Notes: generated by a model from the letters alone, not told the origin. A stretch of DNA of 64,000 bases from DATHBD01 sp035296325 (GCA_035296325.1 DATHBD010000032.1:62001-126000), one strand, 5' to 3'; shown: positions 33,010 through 42,229, counted from the stretch's first letter. Numbers and translations are program-made.

Positions 33010-33849
33010 GTGCGTACGGTCCTGGTATGTGTCCGAACGCCGGTCGCGGCACAGACGATCGCGACAGCGGCGTCCCGACTTGGCGTGGCAAACGCGGTAC
33101 GAACCGCTGTGACCATGGTGGAGGCGCTGGCTCGACTGGCGGAGCAGCCCGCTGATCTGGTGCTCGCCGACCCGGCGGTGTGCCGGCCGGACAGCGCGGA
33201 GTTCGCCCGTCGGGTGCTCGCGGCGTCGCCCGGGGCGACCGTCGTGTTCCTCGGCAGCGAGGATCCGCGATCGGCGCAGGCGGCGATCGCGGCCGGTGCC
33301 CGGGGCGTGATCCGGATGGACCTGGTCGAGCCGCTCACCACGCTGGCCAAGGCGGTGCTGCTGGTCCTGAGCCAACCGGTGACGCGCACCGAGTCCGGAG
33401 TGGCGCCGCAGGCGGCCCGCCATGGGCTCCCGCCGGGGGTGCAATCGACGGTCGGGCGCAACGGGATCGGCCCCCGCACCACGGTCGGGGGGCCACCGGC
33501 AGCGCGGACCCCACCCGGCGTCCTCCCCGGCGGCGCCGCGGCCGCCAGCCAGGCCGGCCAGCTGGGCCAGCCCGGTGGTGGCGGCGGCGTGCTCGGGGCC
33601 GCGGCGGTGCCGCAGCAGCGCGGTGACGTCACCAACGAGCCGCCACGGCGCCGGGTGGACCTGACCGAGCGCGAGCTGCAGGTACTGCGCGGGATGGCCG
33701 ACGGCAAGAGCAACGCCGAGATCGGCCGGGACCTGTTCGTGTCGGAGGATACGGTCAAGACGCACGCTCGCCGGTTGTTCCGGAAGCTGGGCGCACGGGA
33801 CCGGGCACACGCGGTGGCAGCAGCATTCCGCGCCGGGTTGGTGAGCTGA
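33010..33849 (+). CDS. BldM-like LuxR-family regulator with degenerate receiver domain
   Basis: A 279-residue protein. The C-terminal 65 residues are a LuxR/FixJ helix-turn-helix (LTERELQVLRGMADGKSNAE, then SEDTVKTHARRLF), very like Streptomyces BldM, and the position next to whiD and guaB is also that of bldM. The N-terminal 115 residues have the receiver alpha/beta pattern but not its chemistry. The acidic pair after strand 1 is replaced (VLVCVRTP), the strand-3 site reads LVLADP with no DxxMP motif, and the late Lys is absent (IRMDLVEP). An 85-residue Gly/Pro/Ala linker joins the domains. GTG 33010 has GAGAGGAG upstream. It probably acts independently of phosphorylation. Confidence 0.85.
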   Translation: MRTVLVCVRTPVAAQTIATAASRLGVANAVRTAVTMVEALARLAEQPADLVLADPAVCRPDSAEFARRVLAASPGATVVFLGSEDPRSAQAAIAAGARGVIRMDLVEPLTTLAKAVLLVLSQPVTRTESGVAPQAARHGLPPGVQSTVGRNGIGPRTTVGGPPAARTPPGVLPGGAAAASQAGQLGQPGGGGGVLGAAAVPQQRGDVTNEPPRRRVDLTERELQVLRGMADGKSNAEIGRDLFVSEDTVKTHARRLFRKLGARDRAHAVAAAFRAGLVS

Positions 33850-33965
33850 GCCGACGCACCTCGATATCGAGGTTCGTGGCTGCCAACGCGGTCCCTAGCA
33901 TGCCGCGTCGGTACCCCAGCCGACGGCGGCCTAAACGACCGTGACGAGCGGCTTGATCGTCGGGT

Positions 33966-34340
33966 CTACCGGTCGCCGTCGTCGCTGGCGTCGGCGAGGG
34001 CGTCGTGCACGCCGTCCGCGTAACCGCGCGCGTACTCCCACGTGACGTAGTGATCGGGATCGGGGTCGTACGCCGGTTCATGTACCCGGGGTCGGCCGGA
34101 GGTGAGCAGGTGGCGCAGATTGCCCCGGAGCAGGTCCCAGTCGAAGAAGTGGGGCTCGTGGCAGTCCTCGCACTCGATCACCAGGCCGCGCACGCCGATC
34201 GGGGTCAGCAGCGCCTGGTAGATCTCCAGGTCGGCGAGGTCCTCAAGGACGTCCTGGCGCTCCGCCGTGCTCAGCGGGTCGCTCACGGCGTCGTCGATCC
34301 CCGCCGAGGGATCGGCCGGGTCTCCGGCGAACGGGTCCAT
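33966..34340 (-). CDS. DUF5319 family protein
   Basis: About 124 residues, acidic, from ATG 34340 with AGAGG 5 bases upstream (GTG 34355 gives five more residues). It contains CxxC in IECEDCHEPHFFDWDLLRGN and ends HYVTWEYARGYADGVHDALA, the hallmarks of the actinobacterial DUF5319 family that sits between whiD/bldM and guaB. The single CxxC plus His could bind a metal. The function is unknown. It is divergent from guaB. Confidence 0.85.
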   Translation of the reverse strand: MDPFAGDPADPSAGIDDAVSDPLSTAERQDVLEDLADLEIYQALLTPIGVRGLVIECEDCHEPHFFDWDLLRGNLRHLLTSGRPRVHEPAYDPDPDHYVTWEYARGYADGVHDALADASDDGDR

Positions 34341-34558
34341 GGGCTCCTCTTGCACGCCTCCACCGTAACCGGCCCGGCGCCGGCTGGGATGGCCCGGCCG
34401 GCCTTCCGGCGCATGTCAACCGTTTCACCTCGGCTGGGACCCGCGTCACACCTGCTCGGAGCACCCGGTCGGACCACCCGAGGTGCGCCGGAGGCCGCCG
34501 GAAAAGTCGGTACGATGAGTGCCACCCGCCGCCGGTCGATGGAGAGCTGGGACAACAT

Positions 34559-36070
34559 ATGGAGTTTTCGCCGCGTGCCGACCTGTCCGCCGGTCGGGTG
34601 GACCTGCCGCTCGGGCTGACCTTCGACGACGTGCTGCTGCTGCCCGCAGAGTCCGACGTCATCCCGAGCACCGTGGACACCTCGACCCGGCTGACCCGGA
34701 ACATCACGCTCGCCATCCCGCTGGTCTCCAGCGCGATGGATACCGTCACCGAGGCCCGGATGGCGATCGCGATGGCCCGGCACGGCGGCATCGGCGTGCT
34801 GCACCGCAACCTCTCCATCGACGACCAGGCGCAGCAGGTCGACATGGTGAAGCGCTCCGAGGCGGGCATGGTGACCAACCCGGTCACCTGTACGCCGGAG
34901 GAGACGGTCGGTGAGGTCGACGCGCTCTGCGGCCGGTACCGCATCTCCGGTGTGCCGGTGACGGACAGCAGCGGCACCCTGGTGGGCATTGTCACCAATC
35001 GCGACATGCGCTTCGTCTCGGATCCGGCCACGCTGGTGCGCGACGTGATGACCCGGATGCCGCTGGTGACCGCCCGGGTCGGCGTGGCCAAGGCGGATGC
35101 GCTGGCGCTGCTGCGCCAACACAAGGTCGAGAAGCTCCCCATCGTCGACGAGGCCGACAAGCTCCGCGGGCTGATCACCGTCAAGGACTTCGCGAAGAGC
35201 GAGCAGTACCCGCATGCCACGAAGGACGACGCCGGACGGCTGCGCGTCGCCGCCGCGGTCGGGGTGGGCGAGGACTCGTACAAGCGCGCCCGCACCCTGA
35301 TCGACGCGGGCGTCGACGTGATCATGGTGGACACCGCGCACGGCCACAACCGGGCTGTGCTCGAGATGGTGTCGCGGCTGAAGCGGGAGACCACCGTGGA
35401 GGTCGTCGGCGGCAACGTGGCGACGTACTCCGGTGCTCAAGCGCTGGTGGAGGCGGGCGCGGACGCGGTCAAGATCGGCGTTGGGCCCGGCTCCATCTGC
35501 ACCACGCGCGTCGTGGCCGGCGTGGGCGTGCCGCAGGTCACCGCGATCATGGATGCCTCCCGCGCCTGCCGGCCGGCCAATGTGCCGCTCATCGGCGACG
35601 GCGGGGTGCAGTACTCCGGCGACATCGTCAAGGCGATGGTGGCCGGCGCCGACTCGGTGATGCTGGGTTCCCTGCTCGCCGGGTGCGAGGAGAGCCCCGG
35701 CGACCTGATCTTCATCAACGGCAAGCAGTTCAAGAGCTACCGCGGGATGGGGTCGCATGGAGCGATGCAGTCCCGGGCGCAGGGCCGATCCTTCTCCAAG
35801 GACCGGTACTTCCAGGACGACGTGCTCTCCGACGACAAGCTGGTTCCGGAGGGGGTCGAGGGCCAGGTTCCGTACCGTGGCCTCCTGGGCGCCGTGGCGC
35901 ACCAGCTTGTGGGTGGACTGCGGGCGGGCATGGGGTACACCGGTGCCGGTACGATCTCCGCGCTGCACGAACGCGGCCGGCTGATCCGCATCACCACGGC
36001 CGGTCTCAAGGAGAGCCACCCGCACGACATCCACATGACGATCGAAGCGCCGAACTACCACTCGCGCTGA
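34559..36070 (+). CDS. guaB: Inosine-5'-monophosphate dehydrogenase
   Basis: Oxidises IMP to XMP with NAD, the committed step to GMP. The 503-residue protein has LTFDDVLLLPAES at the start, a pair of CBS domains inserted at about 105-220 (regulatory nucleotide binding), the catalytic loop GVGPGSICTTR (nucleophile Cys314), IGDGGVQYSGDIVKA and the mobile flap with YRGMGSHGAM and QVPYRG. A possible -10 TACGAT lies at 34511-34516. GMP synthase (guaA) is 6 kb downstream on the same strand, and the guaB3 paralogue follows directly. Confidence 0.97.
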   Translation: MEFSPRADLSAGRVDLPLGLTFDDVLLLPAESDVIPSTVDTSTRLTRNITLAIPLVSSAMDTVTEARMAIAMARHGGIGVLHRNLSIDDQAQQVDMVKRSEAGMVTNPVTCTPEETVGEVDALCGRYRISGVPVTDSSGTLVGIVTNRDMRFVSDPATLVRDVMTRMPLVTARVGVAKADALALLRQHKVEKLPIVDEADKLRGLITVKDFAKSEQYPHATKDDAGRLRVAAAVGVGEDSYKRARTLIDAGVDVIMVDTAHGHNRAVLEMVSRLKRETTVEVVGGNVATYSGAQALVEAGADAVKIGVGPGSICTTRVVAGVGVPQVTAIMDASRACRPANVPLIGDGGVQYSGDIVKAMVAGADSVMLGSLLAGCEESPGDLIFINGKQFKSYRGMGSHGAMQSRAQGRSFSKDRYFQDDVLSDDKLVPEGVEGQVPYRGLLGAVAHQLVGGLRAGMGYTGAGTISALHERGRLIRITTAGLKESHPHDIHMTIEAPNYHSR

Positions 36071-36092
36071 CGCCGTCACCCCCTTTCCGCCG

Positions 36093-36136
36093 CGGTCACG
36101 GAGGACGAGCACGTCCCGGCGTGCGCTCCGTGACCG
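36093..36136 (+). terminator. Hairpin between guaB and guaB3
   Basis: CGGTCACGGAG (36093-36103) pairs perfectly with CTCCGTGACCG (36126-36136), with a further GCACG/CGTGC possible inside. It could be a terminator or a partial attenuator of the downstream gene. Confidence 0.65.
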
Positions 36137-36163
36137 ACAGCGAGTAGTGAGACAGGAGCCCCC

Positions 36164-37282
36164 ATGCGTCAAGTGGTCGAGATCGGGCTAGGGAAGAACG
36201 CGCAGCGCTCGTACCACCTCGACGACATCGCCATCGTGCCCAGCCGGCGGACCCGTGACTTCGACGACGTCTCCACCGGTTGGCAGCTCGACGCCTACCC
36301 CTTCGGGATTCCGTGCATGGCGCACCCCTCGGACGCCACGATGAGCCCGGAGACGGTGATCGCGCTGGGCCGCCTCGGCGGCCTCGGCGTGCTCAACGTG
36401 GAAGGGTTGTGGTGCCGGTACAGCGATCCGACCAAGATGCTCGAGGAACTCGCCTCCCTGGACGAGGAGGCGCCCGCCACCCGTCGGCTACAGGAGATCT
36501 ACGCCGAGGCGATCAAGCCTGAGCTGATCGCGGACCGGGTCAGGCAGATCCGCGGCGCCGGGGTCACCGTGGCGGTCCGGGTGTCGCCGCAGCACACCCT
36601 GGCCCTGGCCCCGGTGATCCTGGACGCGGGCGTGGACATCCTGGTCATCCAGGGCACCCTGGTCTCCGCCGAGCACGTCTCCACGGTCGACGAGCCGCTG
36701 AACCTCAAGGAGTTCATCGCCGACCTGGACCTCCCCGTGGTCGTCGGTGGCTGCACCAACTACCAGACCGCGCTGCACCTGATGCGTACCGGTGCCGCCG
36801 GCGTCATCGTCGGTGTCGGTGCGGACGAGTGGTCCACCACCGACCGGGTGCTCGGCATCCGGGTGCCGATGGCCACGGCGATCGCCGACGCCGCGGCGGC
36901 CCGGCGGGACTACCTCGACGAGACCGGCGGCCGGTACGTGCACCTCATCGCCGACGGTGACATCAAGACCTCGGGCGACATCGCCAAGGCGGTGGGGTGC
37001 GGCGCGGATGCGGTCATGCTCGGTGAGCCGCTGTCGCGCTGTGCCGGCGCCCCGGCCGGTGGTGCCTGGTGGCACCCGGTGGCCAGCCACCCGAGCCTCC
37101 CGCGCGGCTCGTTCGGCGTGGCGGAGCCCACCCTCGGGTCGCTGGAGCAGGTGCTCTACGGCCCGGCGGATGACGCCGACGGCGCACTCAACCTCTTCGG
37201 CGGCCTCCGCCGGGCGATGGCCAAGTGCGGATACCGCGACGTCAAGGAGTTCCAGAAGGTCGGCCTGATCCTGGACCACTGA
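36164..37282 (+). CDS. guaB3: GuaB3 family IMP dehydrogenase-related protein
   Basis: A 372-residue TIM-barrel paralogue without CBS domains. It starts EIGLGKNAQRSYHLDDIAIV and has PVVVGGCTNYQTALHLM, LIADGDIKTSGDIAKAVGCG and a C-terminus LRRAMAKCGYRDVKEFQKVG. Where IMP dehydrogenase has the Cys loop GPGSICTTR this protein has GVGADEWSTTDRV, so the nucleophile is missing and the classical reaction cannot occur. Its role is unproven; it almost always accompanies guaB in actinobacteria. ATG 36164 has CAGGAG upstream. Confidence 0.92.
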   Translation: MRQVVEIGLGKNAQRSYHLDDIAIVPSRRTRDFDDVSTGWQLDAYPFGIPCMAHPSDATMSPETVIALGRLGGLGVLNVEGLWCRYSDPTKMLEELASLDEEAPATRRLQEIYAEAIKPELIADRVRQIRGAGVTVAVRVSPQHTLALAPVILDAGVDILVIQGTLVSAEHVSTVDEPLNLKEFIADLDLPVVVGGCTNYQTALHLMRTGAAGVIVGVGADEWSTTDRVLGIRVPMATAIADAAAARRDYLDETGGRYVHLIADGDIKTSGDIAKAVGCGADAVMLGEPLSRCAGAPAGGAWWHPVASHPSLPRGSFGVAEPTLGSLEQVLYGPADDADGALNLFGGLRRAMAKCGYRDVKEFQKVGLILDH

Positions 37283-37296
37283 CCGGTACGACTCGC

Positions 37297-37323
37297 CCGC
37301 CCCCGGGCCTGGATCGGGGGCGG
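37297..37323. terminator. Hairpin between convergent guaB3 and Roadblock genes
   Basis: CCGCCCCC (37297-37304) pairs with GGGGGCGG (37316-37323), 14 bases after the guaB3 stop and just before the end of the convergent gene. Confidence 0.5.
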
Positions 37324-37328
37324 CCGGG

Positions 37329-37745
37329 TCAGCGGGGGAGGGCCTGCTGGAGCTCGGCCCGTAGCGCCGGAGTGAGCATCTCGCCGGCCTGCTTCGCCAG
37401 CCGCGCCATCTCGTAGCCGACCACGCCGATGTCGGCGTCGCGGCCCGCCAGCGTGGCCAGGATCGAACCATCCCGGATCGCCATCACCAGGAAGAATCCG
37501 CGGCCCATCTCGACCACCGTCTGGCGCACCTCGTCGGCGTCGAAGATCCGGGCCGCCCCGCTGGTGACGCTCATCAACCCCGAGGTGACCGCCGCGAGTT
37601 GGTCTGCGCTGTCCCTCGGGAGGTGCTCCGACATGGCGACCAGCAGCCCGTCGGAGGACACCACGACGGCGTGCGCCACGCCCGGGACCCGGTCGGTGAA
37701 CGCGCTGACCAGCCAGCTCAGATCGCGGGCCTGTGAACTCAGCAT
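37329..37745 (-). CDS. Roadblock/LC7 domain protein (conservon CvnB type)
   Basis: A 138-residue Roadblock/LC7 (MglB-like) protein: LSWLVSAFTDRVPGVAHAVV, SSDGLLVAMSEHLPRDSADQ and MGRGFFLVMAIRDGSILATLA. In actinobacterial conservons such a protein (CvnB) is encoded beside a large sensor kinase (CvnA) and partners a small Ras-like GTPase (CvnD). The ATG at 37745 overlaps the kinase stop by one base, so the two are coupled. The expected cvnC (DUF742) and cvnD (GTPase) do not follow; the next gene is convergent guaB3. Confidence 0.9.
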   Translation of the reverse strand: MLSSQARDLSWLVSAFTDRVPGVAHAVVVSSDGLLVAMSEHLPRDSADQLAAVTSGLMSVTSGAARIFDADEVRQTVVEMGRGFFLVMAIRDGSILATLAGRDADIGVVGYEMARLAKQAGEMLTPALRAELQQALPR

Positions 37746-40531
37746 CAGCGACTACGCTCCTCAGTTCCCGCCGGGGGACGTGCTGGCGCCTCTTCCACCG
37801 TGGCGCGCTGGACGCCACTGTAGAACCGGGTCAGCAGGCTCCCGACTTCGGCCGGGTCCGGCCCTTCCATCGGCTTCGCCACGGATGTGGGTGTGCTGGG
37901 AAGCTGCGCCATCGGGACCCGGATGGGCAGGCCGGCCATGCTGGTGCCGGCGTCGACGGGCGTTCCTGGGCCCGCCACGCTCACCGCCGGCCGGGGTGGC
38001 TCCGCACCGGAGCCGCCACGCGACCACCACCTCGACGATTGCTCCCCGTCGCCAACGGCGGGGGTCGGGCCGGCCGCCGCGTCCAGGACGGCCTCGGCTC
38101 TGGCCGGCCGGTGGAGCAGCCCGGATGGCGGGAGCTGCGAAGTGCCCTGTGCCGCCACGCCGCCCGGTGGGGTGGCGGCTGCCGGGCTGGCCGCCACGGA
38201 CCGTTCCGCCGGCCGGGCCGGCGGCGGCTCGGCGACCTCGGTGCTGGACGCTCGTCCGCTCGCCGCGACCCGGCTCGGAAGCTGGTACGTCGGCACACCC
38301 GGTACCGCTACCGCCACGCCGGCGTCCGGGGCGACGCCATTCGACGCGGCGCCGTTCGACGCGACGCCGGTTGACCGGCCGCTGGTTGTCCGGGCGCCGT
38401 GCGCCACGGCCACGGTTCGGGCGGCGCCGTCGTCCCGCAGATCCGCCGACGTCAGGGACGCCATGGGTCGACGGATCAGCGAGTCGGTCAGCGTCGCGTT
38501 GTCGTTCGGCCCGTCCGGGTTGTCGGCGAGCAGGCGGTGTGGCAGCGTCACGTACGCCAGCACGCCACTCGTCGATGCCCGCAACTCGACCCGAATCCCC
38601 TGCCGTGCGGCGAGGTGGCCCACGACGAGCAGGCCCATCCGCTCGGACGCGGCCACGTCGATGGCGACCGGGTGGGACACGATGTCGTTCGCCTCGTCCA
38701 GCGCGTTCCGGGTCATTCCGATCCCGTGGTCCTGGATGCCGATCGTCGCGCCGGTGCCGTCCGGGGAAAGCCAGCCGGTGACCAGCACGGTGGTGTCCGG
38801 CGGGGAGAACATGGTGGCGTTCTCCAGCAGCTCCGCGAGCAGGTGGACGACATCGGAGACGGCGTGCCCGGCGAGGAAGAGGCCGTCCGCGATGTCGTGC
38901 CGGATCCGGGCGTACTGGTCGATCTCCGCCATCGCGGCGAGCACCACCGCGGGGAGCGCGACCGGCCTGGCCCGCCGCCGGGTGGCGTCGCTGCCCGCGA
39001 GGACCAGCAGGTTGTCGTCGTTGCGACGCATGCGGGTGGCGAGGTGATCGAGTTTGAAGAGGTTGGCCAGCTGATCCGGGTCGGTCTCCGCGGACTCCAG
39101 CCGATCGAGGAGTTGCAGTTGCCGCTCCACGAGTGACTGGCTGCGCCGCGCCAGGTTGACGAACATCGCATTGACGTTGTGCCGCATGGCGGCCTGCTCG
39201 ACCGCGAGCGTCACGGCTCGCCGGTGCACCGCGGTGAAGGCGTCCGACACCTCGCCGAACTCGTCGGCGGAGCGCACCGCGCTCGCCGGCACCTCGACCA
39301 CCGGCCGGCCGGTGGAGGTGCGGATCTGTTCGATCGCGGCGGGCAGGGTGATGTTGGCGACCTCGAGCGCCTCGCTGCGCAGGACCCGCAGTGAACGCGA
39401 CACGGTGCGGCCGACGGCCCAGGACAGCAGCATCGCCAGCAGCAGGACGCAGGCGATGATGGCACCCATCCGGGCGGCCGCGGTCCAGGTGGCTCGCCGC
39501 AGGTCGCCGGCGGCGGCGCGGGCCGCGTCCAGCAGCGCCACCTCGGCCGACCGCAACTGCTCCACCTGCGGCGTACTGACCTGCCACCACTCGTCGGCGG
39601 GCACCCCGTTGCCGATGCCCCGGGTCTTGTCGATCGCCGTGAGTTCCATCCGCGCCGCCGCGTCGACGGAGCGCCCGCCGAAGATCTCGTTGAAGCGCGC
39701 CAGCGCCGCGGGGCCGGCATCCGTACGGAACTGCTCCAGCGCCGCGGCCTGTCGCACCCGCAGGTTCGCCAGCGAGTCGTAGTCCCCGCCGGGCTGCGGG
39801 CCGGCCAACGAGACGGCGTACAGGCGGGCGCGCAACTGTTCGCTGAGTTCCTTGGCGCGGGCGACCTGCGCCACCGAGCGCACCGTGCGGGCCAGGGCCG
39901 GGTCGGCGTGCAGGTCGAAATCGGTGGGCAGTAACGCGGTGATGTCAGCGATCGTCCGGCTGTACTCGTCGAAGGCGATGCGCTCGCCCATCGTCCCGGC
40001 GCCCGCGCCGTCCCGGACCACCTCGAGCGCCTCCAGATCGCTCGCGACCGTGCCGTAGAGCCGGGCGATGCGCCGGTCGCGCAGCAGCGGCCGGACCGCC
40101 TCGGCGAGTCGCTCAGCGAGTTGGTCCACCGCCGCGCGGTCGTTTGTCAGGGCGCGGCTGACCACGACCCGCTGCGTGGACTGGGCCTCCAGCGCGAGCA
40201 GCCCGGCGGTGTGCGCGCGTTCCCGTTGCAGGGCGTGGACCAGATCGCCGCTGACATATCCCAGGGAGAGCTGCCGTGCGAACCGGTCCAATGCGGTCGC
40301 AGCGGTCACCGACGAAGTCGCCTGGACGCCGGCCAGTACCAGGAAGCCCACAGCGGGCAGGGTCAACGCGACCCGCAGTTTCGTGCGGACGCGCCAGTCG
40401 CGCACCCGCAACCGGAGCCGGCGACGGCGGGGCGGCGGTCCCGCGATCGGCACCGGTGGCAGGGTCGGCCGGCGGTGCCGGTGGACTCCGATCGAAGCGG
40501 ATGGATCAGGTGGTGGCGCGCTTGCCGACAC
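37745..40531 (-). CDS. Nitrate/nitrite-sensor (NIT) domain histidine kinase, conservon CvnA type
   Basis: A 928-residue membrane sensor. GTG 40531 is chosen because AAGGGG (40545-40540) is 8 bases upstream; GTG 40537 is only 2 bases away. Order: basic Pro-rich N-terminus, membrane helix (about 55-75), extracellular helical NIT domain to about 355, second helix (GAIIACVLLLAMLLSWAVG), HAMP-like linker, then a kinase core with LLENATMFSPPDTTVLV (N box, near 572) and DHGIGM (G1, near 602). A 250-residue Pro/Ala/Ser-rich tail ends in a short helix (EVGSLLTRFYSGVQRA). In CvnA proteins autokinase activity is often uncertain. The signal is unknown. Confidence 0.92.
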   Translation of the reverse strand: MSASAPPPDPSASIGVHRHRRPTLPPVPIAGPPPRRRRLRLRVRDWRVRTKLRVALTLPAVGFLVLAGVQATSSVTAATALDRFARQLSLGYVSGDLVHALQRERAHTAGLLALEAQSTQRVVVSRALTNDRAAVDQLAERLAEAVRPLLRDRRIARLYGTVASDLEALEVVRDGAGAGTMGERIAFDEYSRTIADITALLPTDFDLHADPALARTVRSVAQVARAKELSEQLRARLYAVSLAGPQPGGDYDSLANLRVRQAAALEQFRTDAGPAALARFNEIFGGRSVDAAARMELTAIDKTRGIGNGVPADEWWQVSTPQVEQLRSAEVALLDAARAAAGDLRRATWTAAARMGAIIACVLLLAMLLSWAVGRTVSRSLRVLRSEALEVANITLPAAIEQIRTSTGRPVVEVPASAVRSADEFGEVSDAFTAVHRRAVTLAVEQAAMRHNVNAMFVNLARRSQSLVERQLQLLDRLESAETDPDQLANLFKLDHLATRMRRNDDNLLVLAGSDATRRRARPVALPAVVLAAMAEIDQYARIRHDIADGLFLAGHAVSDVVHLLAELLENATMFSPPDTTVLVTGWLSPDGTGATIGIQDHGIGMTRNALDEANDIVSHPVAIDVAASERMGLLVVGHLAARQGIRVELRASTSGVLAYVTLPHRLLADNPDGPNDNATLTDSLIRRPMASLTSADLRDDGAARTVAVAHGARTTSGRSTGVASNGAASNGVAPDAGVAVAVPGVPTYQLPSRVAASGRASSTEVAEPPPARPAERSVAASPAAATPPGGVAAQGTSQLPPSGLLHRPARAEAVLDAAAGPTPAVGDGEQSSRWWSRGGSGAEPPRPAVSVAGPGTPVDAGTSMAGLPIRVPMAQLPSTPTSVAKPMEGPDPAEVGSLLTRFYSGVQRATVEEAPARPPAGTEERSR

Positions 40532-40698
40532 AAACACAACCCCTTCGCAAACCCGCCGAACCGCTCGGCGTCCATCAAAGCAGGACTGACCCGCCTGTCA
40601 ATGTCCAGGTCGATGGTTTCCATCACAAGGGCCGGTGCAATAACGCAACAAGACAAATTGCGCCGAGCCGATTGGGCGGGAACGAGGGAGGATATGGC

Positions 40699-42177
40699 AT
40701 GCGGTTGCGCAGGTCGCCGGACCGACGGGGACGCCCCGGCCAGGTGGGCCCGGTGCGCTCCGGTGTCACCGCAGGGCTGCTGGTCCTGGCCCTGTCGCCA
40801 CTGCTCGCCGCCGACGACCTGCACCGGCCCGCCATGGCGACCACCGGCAGCGGCATGCTGCCCGGCTCTGCCGGCATCGGTGATGACTATTTCCCCGAGC
40901 ACGGCAATGGCGGCTACGACGTCACGCACTATGCGCTGGAACTGCGCTACGACCCGGACACCGACGTCCTCGACGGGCGCGCCCGGCTGCACGCCCGGGC
41001 CCTGCAGAACCTTTCCCGGTTCAATCTGGACTTCGGTGCGCCACGCATCGATGCGATGACCGTGAACGGTACATCGGCGCAATGGGTCAGCACCGGCGAG
41101 ACGGAGATTTCGGTGACGCCGGTCGGTGGCCTTGCCGTCGGCACCGACTTCACCGTTGACGTGCGCTACCGGGGAACACCGGGCGGTTCGCGGGCCGACC
41201 GCGGCTTCATCCGCACCGCGGACGGCGCCGTCGTGGCCGGCGAGCCGGAGGGCGCACTGGACTGGTTCCCGTCCAACAGCCACCCGCGGGACAAGGCGAC
41301 GTACGACTTCGCGCTGACGGTGCCGGAGGGGCTGACCGCCATCGCGAACGGCGTCCCGGACGGCACCACCGCGGCCGGCGGCGGCTGGACCACCTGGCGG
41401 TGGCGGGAGTCCCGGCCGATGGCGAGCTACCTGGCCACCATGGCGGTGGGCCGGTTCCGGGTGGCGCACCGCACCAGCGACGGATTGCCGGTGGTCACCG
41501 CCGTCGCGGAGGCGTTGCCGCGCGACGCGGACGCCGCGATGGCGCGTACCCCGGAGATCGTCACCTACCTGGCGTCGCTGTTCGGGCCGTACCCCTTCGA
41601 CGCGATGGGCGGGGTGGTGGTCGACGCTCCCGGCATGAGCTTCGCGCTGGAGACCCAGACCCGACCGGTGTATGGGCCGAGCTTTTTCACGCGCGGGGAC
41701 CCGGACAGCCAGACCCTCGTGGTGGCGCACGAGGTCGCGCACCAGTGGTTCGGCAACAGCGTCTCGCTGCAGCAGTGGCGCGACATCTGGCTCAACGAGG
41801 GCTTCGCCACCTACGCGCAGTGGCTGTGGGCCGACCACATCGGCGTCACCACCCTGCAGCGGTCCATCGACGAGGTGTACGACACGCCGGCGGACGGCCC
41901 GGTCTGGCAGCCCCCGGCCGGTGACCCGGGGCGCGACAACGTCTTCGCCGGCTCGGTCTACTACCGCGGCGGGCTGACCCTGCACGCGCTGCGCCGCACG
42001 GTTGGCGACGAGGCGTTCTTCCGGACGCTGCGGACCTGGGCCGCGGAGCGCCGGGACCGGACCGGGACCACCGCCGAGTTCATCGCCCTGGCCGAGCGCG
42101 TCGCCGGTCGGTCGCTGACCGCGCTCTTCGACGCGTGGCTCCACGGCACTGCCAAGCCGCCGTGGCCGCAACCCTGA
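40699..42177 (+). CDS. Secreted M1-family zinc metallopeptidase
   Basis: A 492-residue gluzincin. ATG 40699 follows GAGGGAGGA. The signal peptide ends near LSPLLAADD. An N-terminal beta-saddle domain (DVTHYALELRYDPDTDVLDG) precedes the catalytic domain, with the zinc site HEVAHQWFGN (His344, His348) and Glu367 in WLNEGFATYAQWL. The usual GAMEN substrate motif is replaced by a SFALETQ segment, so aminopeptidase activity is likely but with altered specificity. The C-terminal helical domain is shorter than in PepN. It probably trims extracellular peptides. It is divergent from the conservon kinase. Confidence 0.92.
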   Translation: MRLRRSPDRRGRPGQVGPVRSGVTAGLLVLALSPLLAADDLHRPAMATTGSGMLPGSAGIGDDYFPEHGNGGYDVTHYALELRYDPDTDVLDGRARLHARALQNLSRFNLDFGAPRIDAMTVNGTSAQWVSTGETEISVTPVGGLAVGTDFTVDVRYRGTPGGSRADRGFIRTADGAVVAGEPEGALDWFPSNSHPRDKATYDFALTVPEGLTAIANGVPDGTTAAGGGWTTWRWRESRPMASYLATMAVGRFRVAHRTSDGLPVVTAVAEALPRDADAAMARTPEIVTYLASLFGPYPFDAMGGVVVDAPGMSFALETQTRPVYGPSFFTRGDPDSQTLVVAHEVAHQWFGNSVSLQQWRDIWLNEGFATYAQWLWADHIGVTTLQRSIDEVYDTPADGPVWQPPAGDPGRDNVFAGSVYYRGGLTLHALRRTVGDEAFFRTLRTWAAERRDRTGTTAEFIALAERVAGRSLTALFDAWLHGTAKPPWPQP

Positions 42178-42217
42178 CCGCCGCACCCGCGACTGCATCG
42201 ACACAGGCGGGGGGCAC

Positions 42218-42223
42218 TACGCT
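42218..42223 (+). promoter_or_regulatory. Possible -10 box of a leaderless guaA transcript
   Basis: TACGCT ends 6 bases before the guaA ATG; no ribosome-binding site is present. The hexamer and spacing match those before alr. Confidence 0.4.
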
Positions 42224-42229
42224 CGGGTC

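Noticed and set aside
32351..33155. Forward frames opposite whiD and its promoter region
   Set aside because: Antisense to a WhiB protein with intact cluster cysteines; the products are Arg/Pro-rich without motifs.
34283..36172. 629-codon reverse-strand frame opposite guaB
   Set aside because: Fully antisense to a certain gene and without recognisable protein features.
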